64,000 nt of DNA from positions 69,775 to 133,774 of the forward strand of contig NRSV01000050.1 of assembly GCA_002286855.1 (NCBI GenBank). The letters run 5' to 3'. The stretch comes from Bipolaris cookei (taxonomy: Eukaryota > Ascomycota > Dothideomycetes > Pleosporales > Pleosporaceae). Shown here piece after piece: positions 43,383 through 55,419 of this stretch. Made by a program: the position numbers and the translations under genes. The notes beneath the pieces were generated by a model that saw only the letters and a list, made by a program, of their open reading frames with translations, made no database searches and was not told where the DNA came from. The first letter of the stretch is position 1; every line of letters begins with the position of its first letter.

Positions 43383-44336
43383 TTGGAATGTGGACTCCTG
43401 TAGGACTGCGGCTTGAGCTAGGACTACGAAGCGAAGAGTGAGTTGCTAAGATACAAATAAACAATAGTCTCTGTACAATGTAATTATGTTGTAGAACGCT
43501 AAGCTGCTCTTGTAGTGCAGTTCTAATGTTCTGGCCTCTACAGGCTAAAATCAATTGTTGCCCTGCTCCGCCAGCCCCACACACCTTCCCTCGAACGGTA
43601 CGGTATCTACACATACAGTTCAGAATAGCCATCTGCAGTTGTCGCCACTAGAATCACAGTAAAAAAATTAAAAACACGGGGCCTCGATGAAGTTCTGTGA
43701 ATAGTTTTAGGATTACTTCAGCTGTCTCCACGTTGATGTGGACAACGACCAGGAAATCTATGTTCAGAACCGCGCCACAGTACTGCAGCTTCTCACGCCA
43801 TGTACCTTTCAATATGTGGTGTGCCAAGCTGTCAATATTCTTAAGCAGGCAGTCTCTTCTCGTAAGGTTGCATCGGACAACCAGAGAATCAGTCAGCGCC
43901 TGCATCAATGCATGCACACTGCTTCTTGGATCTGCCCTTCCTACAGCGACGACTGCCTTGATTGGATAGCAACCACTGCCAGTTGTGGCGAACCAATTTC
44001 GCCTTGAGGAACCGAAGGTTAGGATCGATGTGTGTATGCTGTATAATTAAGCTATGCTGTCTTTCGACCTGCTGCCGTTTTCTTCCTGTGGTCCCTGCGC
44101 AAGGCTGCATATCTCGCTTCACCGTTTTGCCTTCGTTCGACAATGCTATGGTCGACTGAAGGACCTGCCGAATCCTAGGGTATCGGTGTATGTTCACGAA
44201 TTTACCTGCAATGAAAATCCCTTGAGCACATGGTATCCGACCGGTTAAAAGGGACAAATAAAATAGTGAAGTATTCGTTGTTCTCTTGCCCGTCTCAACC
44301 ACCATCATATCGTATTCAGATCTCGATCACTTCGCC
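43383..44336. other. No supported gene
   Basis: There are overlapping frames of about 90 codons on both strands at 43654-44007 with no recognised motif. They may be a worn gene fragment. The final part would be the promoter of the dead oxidase. Confidence 0.4.
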
Positions 44337-46401
44337 ATGGCACCATCACGCCGGGTAGCCAAGTGCTTCCTCTTAGCTTTCTCGCCAGTGGCTATTCTTG
44401 CTCAACCTTCCTCATCCCTTGATCTCGAACCAGCAGCCACCTCCGTTTCTGTCATTGCATCAGCAGACGCGGCGCTGCAGGAGGCTGAAACTCTTCAGCT
44501 TACCGGTGCGGTGATCGATCGGTTTGCCTCTGACAAAGCTACTGCTAAATATGCCGAGTACTTCGCATTCGACAACAGCAGTGTTGCCAACCCTGCACAC
44601 GTGCGACGGGCTGCTTCTGCAACTTGCAGGACTTTTCCTGGAGACGCAACATGGCCTAAGAAAACCGTCTGGGATGTCTTCAATGCTCTTCTCGGCGGAG
44701 CACTGATTCCGATCAAGCCAGTTGCAGCATCATGTTACGATTCTACATGGGGAAAAAGGACCCCGCACAGTGTGCAGATGTTTCCACAAACTGGACCAAC
44801 GCATACTTTCATATAGATGGCCCAACTTTTAGTAAGACCAAATTCATTCAGACTAGATTGTCAATCTCCTACTGACCTGATTCGCAATTTGTAGACATGT
44901 GGCTTATCTACTAAGGCAGAACTTACATGCCAAAGAACGATACCATAAGTAAAACCTGCACTCTAGGCGGCTACCCTGAGTACTCGGTGAAGGTAACAAA
45001 CGTGGCACAAATTCAACTTGCTGTCAACTTTGCTCGTACTGCCAATCTTCGCCTCATGATCAAAAACACCAGGCATTGCTTTTTGGGGAAGTCGACCGGT
45101 GCTGGTGCTCTGAGCTTGTGGATGCACAATATGAACAAGATTGACTTCATTCAAGACTATTCAGGACCCGCCTTGAAGCTCTCTGCTGGTGTCCTTATCA
45201 GATAGATGTACGAGGCTGCGGAAAAGCATAGCGTGACAGTGCTGGGGGCTGTATCTTGGGTATGTGATTACAACAACGATTCTAGAATAGCACACAAATT
45301 GTTTCTAGAGTGTAGGTTACGCTGGAGGTATGATCACAGGAGGAGGACAAAACCCGTTAGCCGGCCTCTACGGCATGGCAGCTGATCACGTCGTCGCTTT
45401 CCAAGTCGTCACTGCCGATGGACGCTTTATTACCGTATCAAAAGAATCGAACCCATATCTTTTCTGGGCACTGAGAGGTGGCGGCGGCGGTACATTCGCC
45501 ATTGTAACGTCAGTCATCATTCGAGCGCACCCCAAATTGAACGTGGTCAATTCGAACTTGTACCTCGACGCTTCCAACAACAGTCTTGAGGCATTCTGGA
45601 ATGGCATCGAGAAATACTACGAGCTATTCCTGGACTGTCGGAGGCAGGCCTCTATTCCTTCTTCATCATGGGCAACACTCTGGCTTCATTCCTCAGTGCA
45701 CGATACATCTTCGCCCCGAACCACACTTTGGAATCATACAACAAAGTCGTCAAGCCTTTCTTCGACTACCTAAACGCCAAGAAAATCACCCTCACCCAGC
45801 CCCATGCTGCCAAAGCACATAGCTCATTCTACTCAGCCTACTAAGCCGCATGGGGAGCAAACCCCTTCCCCATTGGACGAGACGACTCCATGGCAGGCAG
45901 TCGCATCATCCCCAAGCGCAACTTCCAAGAGAAATTCTATCAGATATTTGCACTCATCAAGGAGCATGTGTCTGCCGGCAAAAATCTCCTAGGATACCAC
46001 AAGGCGCCAAAAAATTACGCAAACACCAATAACACAGTACATCCGGCGTGGCGCGAGTGCGGCATGTTCATGGTTACTTCGACCAATAAGTCTCTGGATC
46101 ACTATACGCCACAGGCTCTTGCCATTGCCAGCAAAGATCTCCAAGAGAACATCTTGCAGCCTTGGCGCGATATCTCGCCTGTCTCTGAGGGCGGCGGTAC
46201 ATGAATGAGGCGCATGTTGATGAGAAGGACTAGCAAGAATCGTTCTATGGTGGGTACTACCCCAGACTCAGCGAGATTAAGCGAAAGTGGGATCCGAATT
46301 GTGTTTTTAATGCTACTGCTGCTGTGGGAAGTGAGAGGTGGAAGGTAGAGGATGGGGAGCAGGGTGTGCAGACTCAGAATGGGAGGCTGTGCAGGGTTTG
46401 A
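44337..46401 (+). pseudogene. Dead FAD-linked oxidase (berberine-bridge type), secreted
   Basis: Family members are secreted flavoenzymes that oxidise sugars, alkaloids or other metabolites. The relic begins with a signal peptide (CFLLAFSPVAILAQ). Readable pieces include CRTFPGDATWPKKTVWDVF, YMPKNDTISKTCTLGGYPEY, GGMITGGGQNPLAGLYGMAA, ALRGGGGGTFAIVTSVIIRA and, at the end, EIKRKWDPNCVFNATAAVGS. Lesions: a 1-nt frameshift in an A/G run near 44755, TAA near 44911 where Gln is usual, TAG near 45205, a frameshift near 45630, TAA near 45841, a frameshift near 46202 and TAG near 46231. The flavin-loop glycine is also replaced (NTRHCF). At least two true introns (near 44832-44894 and 45259-45316) are still visible. 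Most stops fit C-to-T or G-to-A change. Confidence 0.88.
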
Positions 46402-46739
46402 TATCAGATAGTTTCACAGTTGTCATGAAGAGGCTGGCAGTTTCTAATTGTTAAGATTCATTTCGAGTCTTAGTATCGAACCAATCGTTACATCCATGTG
46501 TCTCCCCTTCTGTTTAATTTTGAGGGACGAACTCCCCTCCCAGGTTGCGACTGCTGGTGACTGCATGACCACCAAGTATCCTCGTCATCGAATTCTCAGC
46601 AAGCCGAGATGAGCTACAATCCGAACAATCGGACATGGCTTCAAGGTATGCACCAATACCCTGGACACTAAACATCTACCTGGACAACTTCTCCAAATCA
46701 CGCCCATCCTCCTTAACCCATAGCGCTTCGACAATCCCC
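46402..46739. other. Short spacer, no gene
   Basis: This lies between the 3' ends of the dead oxidase and the paraoxonase-like gene. Nothing is recognised. Confidence 0.4.
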
Positions 46740-48063
46740 TCACCCCCTCGCCACTAACAAACCCCTCTCATACAGCCCTGTAACAATACTAACATTCCTC
46801 TTCGCATCCCTCGCAAAAGTCGAACTACTACAAAACTCCCTCCCATCATTCTTATACAACGTCTTTACGCCCTCCTCCTCACTCCACTCCGCCGCCCAAC
46901 TCGACGTCGTACACTCGCACGCCTTCCTCTCCTCCTCTCCACCCTGCATGTCGCATTTTGCCCTCGCCTTACTCACAACCATAAGTCCCAACGCAAATGG
47001 ATGCCCCGCCATCAGCAATTTCCCCTGCGAATCAACAGCGATGTTATCCACCATGAAGGGGAGCCGGATATGCTTTACAAGCTGCAACGACACATTATCT
47101 TTATCAAACGTGTAGAGGTAGACTGCAGGTTTAGCAGTAGAAGCCACAGCCACGGTGCTGGAATTCAGCATAGCAATGCCATTCGCAAACGCTACATGCG
47201 CTAGTTTCTTACTGCGCGTGGGATCCCGGGTGTCAATGTATACGACGCTGCCGCCGGGGATACTAGAAAAAGTCTCAATTTTCGAGAGTAAAGGAGATGT
47301 CAGTGCGCCGATGTAGTGGTCGTTTGTCATAAGGAGCTTGCCGTCGCCGAGACTGTGGATGGAGTTTGGGGTGTGCAGCAGGGTGTGCGTGAGGGTCTTG
47401 ATGTATTTTGCAGAGGCATTTTGGGGGGAAATTTGGAAGATGTCGAGGGTGTTGCCGGAGTGGCGGGAATGGTTGATTACGTAGAGGGTGGAGGTTGGGG
47501 CGTCGAATTCGATGCCTAAAGGGTGGAAGTCTGTTGGGTTGGGGTAGTTGAGGAGGGTGAGGGGTTTGAGGGCGGCGGAATCGGGAAGGTTGGGCGTGGA
47601 GTAGTCGTAGAGCCAGATGTGAGCGTTGTCTTGGTCGTCTTTCTTTGTGCGAGGCGGCGCAAATGTGCCCTGGCTCCACGTTAGCTGTCACGTCGATTCG
47701 TCGATTATCAAGGACTGTTCTGGCCAGCCCCCTTGAAAGATTGCCGCCAGGGTTATTCTTACCATAACGGTATTCCATTGGTCTCTTCCTGGGTTACAGC
47801 TCACGAAAGCAACACCCATCCGCTCCTCGATCAAGACATCTTCGCAATTTCGCGTACACTGGGCAAACTTTACTTGGTGCTCTTTGAACAGATTAAGGTT
47901 CTCGAATTTCCCCGGCCGGTTCGCCAACATGCCCGAGAACGTGACACCGCGGTCGTAGAGATACGGCCCTATCACGGCAAGCGCGATGTGGTACTGCGTG
48001 ATCGGTTAATAACTGTGTCCATCTGTCGGCAACAAGAAGCCGTACGAGTGATTTCGTTGCCAT
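46740..48063 (-). CDS. Paraoxonase/arylesterase-like beta-propeller protein (392 aa)
   Basis: This is a calcium-dependent lactonase/esterase-type propeller. Substrate unknown. Exons are 48063-48046, 47993-47763 and 47669-46740 in one frame. Intron 2 (93 nt, GTAAGA...GCCAG) is firm, joining CNPGRDQWNTVM to GTFAPPRTK. Intron 1 (52 nt, GTACGG...CGCAG) and the six-codon first exon (MATKSL) are inferred because the main frame has no ATG upstream; the joined N-terminus YHIALAVIGPYLYDRG could be a signal or anchor segment. Calcium-site residues known from PON1 have visible counterparts: Glu in RNCEDVLIEE, Asn in HTPNSIHS, Asn in VAFANGIAML, and Asp-Asn in MVDNIAVD. TNDHY is also conserved. The gene is intact beside a dead oxidase. 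Confidence 0.85.
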
Positions 48064-49880
48064 AGCTAAAGTCGTACTACAAGCCGTGTTGAAATTGCGG
48101 TGATGGCTGGGTTGATTGCGTTGCAAAAGAACCGAACTTGATTAAGGTTATTTTGTGCTGACGCCCCTAGGTAATAACACTCTGTAGCCCAAGAGAAAAC
48201 ATGTGTTGGTTAACGTCATCGCATACGCAGTCAGCAATTAGAAAGTCCGCCGAACATATTCATGCTTCAACTTTTCTCCGCCGCAACACAAAGGCTGAAT
48301 CGGTATAAGGTTCTGCGCAAAAATCTGCTCCGTACTCCTCTTCTAGACGTCTAGAACCGGTCGATCCGCATCGAACGAGTCCATGTTGAAATGGCGCGCG
48401 TCTACGTGTATTTCCAAGTTGGGACTAGCGCTTGGTTACACGCATCGCCCCAAGATCTGAACTCCCTTCTTTTTGAAACTTCTTATCACGATTTGCGTTG
48501 CAATACTCAATGCTAGGATTAAAATGAAGGGGTGGTTCTGCGAAGTAATCTTTAGTGTTGCGATGTTGGGCAGTTAAGACAGGGTTATTATAACAGTATC
48601 TGGTAAGGTGCTTTGCTTATTGACCTACATTGATCTTACCTTTTTTGTGAAGTGCTTCGCAGATAGGCACAAAATATGAGTTTAGAGTGAATTGAGACAA
48701 ATCCTTGAGGAGGTACCCAAGGTTCGGATGGGACTATACTCTATGCACGTGACTGCGCCTCCTCTGGCCCGAAGGGTACCTGATGGATCTCCGAGGGTTG
48801 GCCTTCTTGGGCCTCAGTTCAGAGCATCGTAACAATTTTTGTAGTAGATATTTTGTTTGCAAATTCACTCACTATCACGATCGCTGATTATTGTGCTGAT
48901 ATTTGTTCGCGTGGCTCGTAGATCCTGTAATACCGCAGACATTGTACGTACGGTGTAATCTCCCAGCAACAGCCGAGGAAATGATTCCGCAGCCCCGCAA
49001 TACTTGGCTTACACGCTATATGGAGAGAGCTATTTTAAACACTAATCAACTGCAAACTGCATGATCTCATAATTGAACTACTACTAATCTACGACATGTT
49101 GAGATTCGGCATCGGGGTAATGACACGTACCAGAAGGTTGGACTTCGGAATCATTGCGCTGCTTGAGGGAACTGCTTTATGTTTGTTACAAACATCCCGC
49201 CTACCGGGTTGAATAGCATGCAGATAAAGTCTAGATTTTGCTTTTTTTGCAATCGGGCAATGTCGGGCTTAGAAAGCGGGATGCTTGCATTATATGGCAA
49301 AAAGAATTTAATAACTGCAAACGGATGATTGACGGAAAACGTTATCCAGATCTTGTTGATAATAGTTACAAGTGCTGGGGTTAGATCGTGTACATCATTA
49401 AAATGATGCACGAGTGCTATATTATAAATAGAAAGAGAGATTTACCTCTATGATAGATCGAAGGTGGTGGTTGCGTCTTGAAGTACTCTTCCTAGAGCTC
49501 TGTGATAGTCACTCGATTAATAGTCAAAACCAGACACAACAAAGCAAGTGGGTTTCTCTAGGAATGGTAGCCCAAAGGATGGAAAGGGGCACCACACTAA
49601 CGTATTCTGTATACACAGGTTGGCTGATAAGACACGAGCGGCGCAAAACCAACAGAGCTGACCCTGCGGGAGCCGGGTGTAGGCACCGGTGAACCGAGAG
49701 ATAGCGCGCATTACTAACCTACACAACACTGAACCCCTCACCGGACCCCTCCAATCCCGGTAGCGTTAAGGAAGCAGAGACTTACGCGTTCATAATCGAG
49801 TTGAACTTAAATTGCAACCTTCTCGTAGCGAGGATTTTTTTTGTCGAGCTATTCAACCAGACTGTGCATCTTAACAAGAC
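48064..49880. other. Intergenic, one unassigned 86-codon frame
   Basis: This is mostly AT-rich sequence. A minus-strand frame at 49151-49411 has a plausible hydrophobic/charged mix (AVIKFFLPYNASIPLSK) but no known motif, and I could not join exons to it. The end is the promoter of the dehydrogenase gene. Confidence 0.4.
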
Positions 49881-51064
49881 ATGGATATTGAACACCGAGT
49901 TGCTATTGTTACAGGAGGTAACAGTGGCATGGGGATGGGGATATCCCGGCAGCTTGTAAAGAAGGGATGGAAGATAGCTATTGCGGATATTCAAGAGAAC
50001 AGGGAGCTTGCTGGAGAACTAGGTGGTGCTGCCAGTTTCCACAAGTGTAATGTGGCAGACTATGATAGGTGTGCACATTTCCAGGTTGACCGACACGAGA
50101 GCTGACCGAAGAAGTCAGGCCGAGATGTTCCAACAGGTGTGGAATCGCTATGGGAGAATAGATGCGCTGTGCGCCAATGCTGGCATCGTTGACAAGAGGC
50201 ATGTTCTGCTGTAGACGTGCTTCAATCGTTGCTGAACTAGTGTAGCTCAATCTTCATTTTCGAGCACCGCGGGTCCGATAAGTAAGACCTCATTGTGCTA
50301 CTTACGCATTTTCACTAACTGTGAGAGAATCCCACCGAAACCGGATATGCTATGTACCGATGTAGATTACAAAGGCGTCGTGTACGGTACACAGTTAGCG
50401 ATCCACTTCTTCCGCAAGAACAAGGTAGCCGGCGGTAAAATCATTGCTACGGCCAGCGTTGCTGGGATCATTCCCCATGAATCTTTTCCAGAGTATGACG
50501 GAGCCAAAGCCGCTGTTATCAACTTTGTGCGAGCAACGGCACGCATACTAAAAACTGTGGATTTCACGAGCAGACCAGGGTCATGGAGTTTGTACTGACA
50601 AACGGCAGAAAGAGAACATCCAGATCAATGCAGTATGTCCTGGTAAGTATGAACCTAACATCCTCTCGTCCGAGCAAAAGAACTGAAAGTGTCAGGCATT
50701 GTGCAAACGGCTATTTTACCGCAGGGGTTGATTGATGCCGTATCGGCAGAATGGTGGGTATATTTCCTGTATCAGAATAATTGATTGACGGATCGCAGTT
50801 TAACACCTGTATCCACTGTTGTGAGCGGGGTTGAGAAGTTCCTCGGGGACGACACCTTGTATGGTAGAGTATTGGAGTGTTCAGCAGACAAGCACTCTTT
50901 CCTCGAGCCACCCACGCTTGCCAACGGTCACGTATCTAGAAAAGCCGTCACTGTGTGGGAGCCGGCATTCAAAATGTGAGTTTTGTGTTGAAATCCATTG
51001 TCTGGCTGACATACGATTCAGGTATCATGGGGAGATTTCTGGATTGTTTGATGCGATTCCTTGA
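49881..51064 (+). CDS. Short-chain dehydrogenase/reductase, eight exons (282 aa)
   Basis: This is an NAD(P)-dependent oxidoreductase of the classical SDR family, resembling 15-hydroxyprostaglandin dehydrogenase-like fungal proteins. Substrate unknown. Exons are 49881-50068, 50115-50198, 50246-50281, 50328-50556, 50609-50642, 50696-50753, 50799-50975 and 51022-51064, 849 nt in one frame. The introns are 45-53 nt with good branch sites. Intron 2 (50199-50245) begins GCATGT, so it is GC-AG. Motifs: cofactor loop TGGNSGMGMGI (residues about 12-22), CANAGIVDK, serine block ATASVAGI and catalytic Y-D-G-A-K (YxxxK), then NAVCPGIVQT. Read without splicing it looks like a wreck of short frames, but every break falls at a usable splice pair. 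The two tiny exons (36 and 34 nt) are the least certain. Confidence 0.85.
50199..50245 (+). other. GC-AG intron in the dehydrogenase gene
   Basis: This 47-nt intron has donor GCATGT and acceptor GTGTAG. Removal gives AG|C = Ser and joins GIVDK to SSIFIFEHRG. Confidence 0.65.
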
Positions 51065-52752
51065 AAGAGGGTGCAAATAGGCTTTAATGAGCATACGCGT
51101 TCCAGTACGAGATAACCAAGATGCTGTACGAGTCTTTGTACGGATGTAGAAGGTAAGGCTGGAATATTGTAAGTGAGGGGCTTCGTGAGATTCCAGATGG
51201 TCGGTCGATTTGTGATGACAGTGCGGGTACGTAGCAAGCTGGGCGTAGACGTTGTAAGCTCGGCGCGCTTCGGTCCAGATGCCTTGTCGAATGTTAATCA
51301 CTTTTCAACGTGGTTCGGGCCGGTCGGGAGTGACTGTGTCAATTTTGTTGTTGTGGAGAGCCGAAGGGTGAGCACTATGGGTTCAACAAGGATGACAGCC
51401 TGAATGTCCTTGACGGATTTGAGAAGGTATCGATAGAAATTTTGATGCAGAAAACCTTGCCTGATCAGGGCACTGAAGGTGGGTGGAAAAGTCTGCAGCG
51501 GGTGCATGCTGATAGAAACGGATGATGACAGACTAAGTGTACGCTGTAGCCTTAGCAGCTAGGCCAGGACGATATGGAATCACGGGTAAGCATGCTGACC
51601 ACTAGGGCTCTGGTGGTTGTCTACATGACGAGTTGGAAAGAGTAATGGTGGGCTAGACTGGTAGCTCAGCTTGATTTTGCAGCGTGGTGGTGGACAGCTG
51701 AAGCGAGTATACGGAGTGGGCTTGGGAGGTAGTGGTAGAGATAGGGCGAGCGACATCACGGCATGGAGCAGAAAGGGGCGTGTGTGCGGAGTGGCTTATT
51801 GGCTTGGCGATATGGTGTACATAGAGTGTTGGATGACAAGACAGGGCGATGGCGAGATCTCTGCTTGGACGGCCGATGGCGTGGCTAGCGCTAAAGCGTG
51901 CTGTCAATAAAAACGATGGTAATAAGTCGACGTATTAAGGGTTCCAGGTAGGATCGAGGACAGAGTTCGGGCATCTCTTTCCAGCAGCTTCTGCGATATT
52001 GTATGGACCGGGGCGAGAGGCTAAGACTCTCACTGCAATGGCCCTCATCCATAAGGGCCGGCAGTCGTTGGGGAGTGAACTTATGCGCAAGTGGTGGACT
52101 AAATACTAAGTTCTATTGCCATGCAAGGGTGGAATTGCTTGGCGGGCCGTATTGGGTCTCGGCCACGCAAGAATGAGGGCGTCCCGTTTTTCTGGCCAGA
52201 ACACCGTCCGGGCTGGTTACTGGATATTGCAATGCACTGACCGATGGATCCCCGGCCTATCATAGCCGGCTGCCAGCAGTCAAATCCACAGGTCCCGCAT
52301 GGCAACGGGACAGATGCGTGGCGCAAGTTAGCCATGGGGGCGTGGCGTGCAATAATTCCCACGTACCATGGCAATCATCATAAGGGCTGGCTGCTCCCGT
52401 GCCTGGCCGTCTTCTGGATGCTGCAAGACTGTTTTATTAAACGGTTGTTTGGACGACGATCGACACCCACGACCAAGTCGCACAAACTGCTTGTCAATCT
52501 TTGCTTTTCCCCCATCACCGTTGACAACCCCTGGCGACCCGCTAAAAAAGCGTCCGACACTTGGGCTGCTGCTGCAGGTACCCGGAGCAAGACATCGAAA
52601 CAAAAGGACATACATACTTCCGCACGCCATCAGCCGTGTGGGTGTGGGAGTCGTCTGCCCGGCATCATCGAAAGGAGAGACGGCCATGGGCTGCATGAAC
52701 TTGCTGCAACTTCATGGATATTAAATATAGGATCGGCCGCCCATCTATTAAA
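51065..52752. other. Intergenic, no gene supported
   Basis: Frames up to 181 codons (52244-52789) lie in GC-richer sequence just before the next gene and lack motifs. They are probably chance frames over its promoter and leader. Confidence 0.45.
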
Positions 52753-53921
52753 ATGGATTCCCAATCTGCTCGTACTCCCGAATCACTAGCGATCCTGTCG
52801 CACCATTCCCCCCTGCAAACCCTCCACAAGAAACACGAGAACCGCTGGCGCTGTGTGCCCATATATCAGCGCCTGGCACCAAGGCTCGGCTGCCGTGCCC
52901 GCGCGCTGCTCCTACTATTCGTTGCATTTCTATCCTGCAGTTCCCTGGCCGCTCCCGCACTCGCAACCAGAGCCCATGGTGATCGATCAGTGCTGCTCGT
53001 GGAAGACGACCCTGGATCGGCGCTGCACCCTCATCTTATCCACCACCCCAAGGCGCCGCGATTAATGCCTCCTCTACAGCGCCACCACGATGCCATCCGC
53101 TCATCCCCGCCATCCAAACGAGCCCTCGGCACCGATCCCAATGCTACCAGTGGCGATTTTTCCATCCCCACGGCCTTTGATTCTGCCCTGTCCAACAACT
53201 TTACCAATGCCTGTGCAAAGTTTCTGAACAACATGCGCCAAAACGAAGACTTTAAAAACTGCCATCCTTTCTCGTTGCTACTACAGGTAATTGACTCTGT
53301 GCCCCTGTATCTGAGCGAGAATCTAACCGCCTGTAGACATCCAGCAGTTTCTTCGATGCCTCCAAATCTACCCTTCGCATTACTCAAACCCTCGACGCGA
53401 CTTGCGGGGCCAACGCGTCCCAATGCAAGCCCCTCATGGATAAATATGCCACGGAACTCCTCTTGGCCAACGCATGCAAAGCAGACTACGATAGCGACAA
53501 TCCCGTGGTGATACAGGCTTACAATGGCCTGGTAGCTTACTTGCCATCATATCAGGCGAGTTGCCTGCACGGCAAAGACGGCAACTACTGCTTTGCAAGC
53601 GCTGTCACCAACACCACGTCCCCTGGCGACGCGTACCCATACTACCTGCCAGTTGGACAGGAGCTCCCAGCTGGATCACGGCCAACTTGCAATTCTTGTC
53701 TCAAGTCAGCAATGGGTGTGTTCGCATCTTACAGCAACAACGCCTCGCAGCCCCTTGCGAAAACGTATACTTCCGCCGCACACCAAATCTCAATAGCGTG
53801 TGGCACTAATTTCCTCGACGTTACGGCTGCTCCCATCAAAAGCGCCGCACCTGCAACAAGCGTATCACTTACGCCTACGATCACACTCGTGCTAATGTTT
53901 TTACTTTACTTTTTCCAGTGA
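52753..53921 (+). CDS. GPI-anchored cell-surface protein, DUF7729-like (372 aa)
   Basis: This is a fungal surface protein of unknown function. Exons are 52753-53286 and 53337-53921 (intron 50 nt, GTAATT...TGTAG), joining PFSLLLQ to TSSSFFDASKS. The start MDSQSARTPES is preferred over an ATG 13 codons upstream because of its A-rich context. A cytosolic basic stretch precedes a hydrophobic segment (ALLLLFVAFLSCSSLAAP, about residues 56-73). The conserved Cys-rich part follows: NNFTNACAKFLNNM, LDATCGANASQC, NGLVAYLPSYQASCLHGKDG, NYCFASAVTNTTSP, YPYYLPVGQELPAGSRPTC. It ends with a Ser/Ala/Pro segment and a hydrophobic tail (TLVLMFLLYFFQ) typical of a GPI signal. Several N-glycosylation sites are visible. 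The family name is from memory. Confidence 0.85.
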
Positions 53922-55419
53922 TGGACCGATACCCCATACATCTTTTTCTTGTACATGTACTGTTTTTATTTTACAAAATGGTCGGCTTTTGGAGAGTGAT
54001 CAATCATTAGCGATGGCGCATGGGAGCTTTTGTATTTTACACCGCCAGACATCTACCGGATTGGATAGGATCCTTTGTAGTGTTTGGATGCAGAGCACTG
54101 GGCTTTGTATATAGTAGGAAAGGGGTGGGAGAACTATACTTAGGCATGTTCTATATGGGCGGCCTGGTATAACAGCTCTTCCTAATCGGAACAGCGGCTT
54201 CATGGTGACACGACGGAGCAATGGAAACCCATTGATACTATACTTGAGATCAGCCCTATAATGTTTCGTGAACTCATGTCTATGCCGTCCGTTTCTCCAT
54301 CTATTGGATTAGACTTGCTCGTCCAGAGTATGAAGGGTTGTCATATTAAGCTAGCAGGGCCTACGCCCCAGCCACTCAATCTATCCGCTGTGGTCGAGCA
54401 CATGCAAGGCTCGCCCGGCCCATAATTTGCAAGATGCATCATCGTCATCGTCGTCGTCTTACTCGTGGTCAAAGCACGCGATTCTAGAAGGGCTTTCGGG
54501 CAGCCAGAAGGCATCCAACTGAGTACCGTGTCTAGGGCGGGCAAAGGTGACAGTGTGGGTCCGAGAGCCACAGGTACGTCATGCATGCCTGCGCAGTGGT
54601 GGAGCAAAGCCAGTGTCAGGCACAGTTTCTTAATCGACCCCGAGGCTGCTCTTTGCGAGTGCTGAAACGTGTCGTGGGCACATCACGTGCAAAGTCAGAC
54701 TCGAAGCGTCAGGATCTGGCAGGAGAGAAGCCCCTTAGGCTGTCAGACGTTGCCAAAGCGCCGCATCGTCCCGGCGGCCATGTGTCGCCCTCCGTGCTGA
54801 CGGTTCAACGACAATGTGTCCGCTGCATCCATGTCTACCGTTATGAATGGGGCGCATCAGGTACGCCTAACAACGAGGCGCGCAAATTGCCATTTACTCT
54901 CTACTGCAATGCTGGACGTGCCGGCGCTGATCGACTTACTTACCAGTATCGATACCGCCCCGCGTCCCGGTGGGGCCTGCGACCATCCTGTCATCTCAAA
55001 CGCTTCCATGCGGACATGGATGATCCGCGCAGTTCCACATCGTCACCTGTGACAGGCCACTCTTTGCCTGGCTATTATGCCAAATGCTTCATGTATTCGA
55101 CGGTCTGACCACTCAGCACGCAGATGGGCCCCCTGTCCTTTTCTACGCCTGAGACGCCCATCTTCGACGCGAGAGCTTACTATGCGCGTCCCCATCTCCT
55201 CCTACCTTCCTTCATTTTACTACCAGTCATTATCGAAAAGGCAATATTAATCGGGCTGGCACCGGTTTGCTCGTCTCGATTGTTGCATAGTCGTTCTCTT
55301 CATTCGTTGCCCCCACGCTCTCTACCAGCTTGTGTTCGCTCTCTACAAACTCGTCTATCCAGGCACTTCCATTCATTCGACTTTCTTCACAAACGTCACA
55401 CACGCTCATTACAACAATC
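53922..55419. other. Intergenic, likely long promoter
   Basis: A 175-codon frame (54581-55108) without motifs is judged to be chance. The last 200 bp is pyrimidine-rich (CT-rich), typical of a fungal 5' leader. Confidence 0.45.

Noticed and set aside
43654..44007. Overlapping 87-90-codon frames on both strands
   Set aside because: Neither has a motif. Could be a worn gene piece, but there is no evidence for a family.
49151..49411. 86-codon minus-strand frame with plausible composition
   Set aside because: Not recognisable and isolated. No splice partner found.
49881..51064. First impression of a broken dehydrogenase pseudogene
   Set aside because: Each apparent break coincides with a 45-53-nt intron with usable splice signals. 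Joined exons give one 282-codon frame with all SDR motifs.
52244..52789. 181-codon plus-strand frame
   Set aside because: No motif and overlaps the start of the GPI protein gene in another frame; likely chance in GC-richer leader sequence.
54581..55108. 175-codon plus-strand frame
   Set aside because: No motif; lies in the probable promoter of the next gene.
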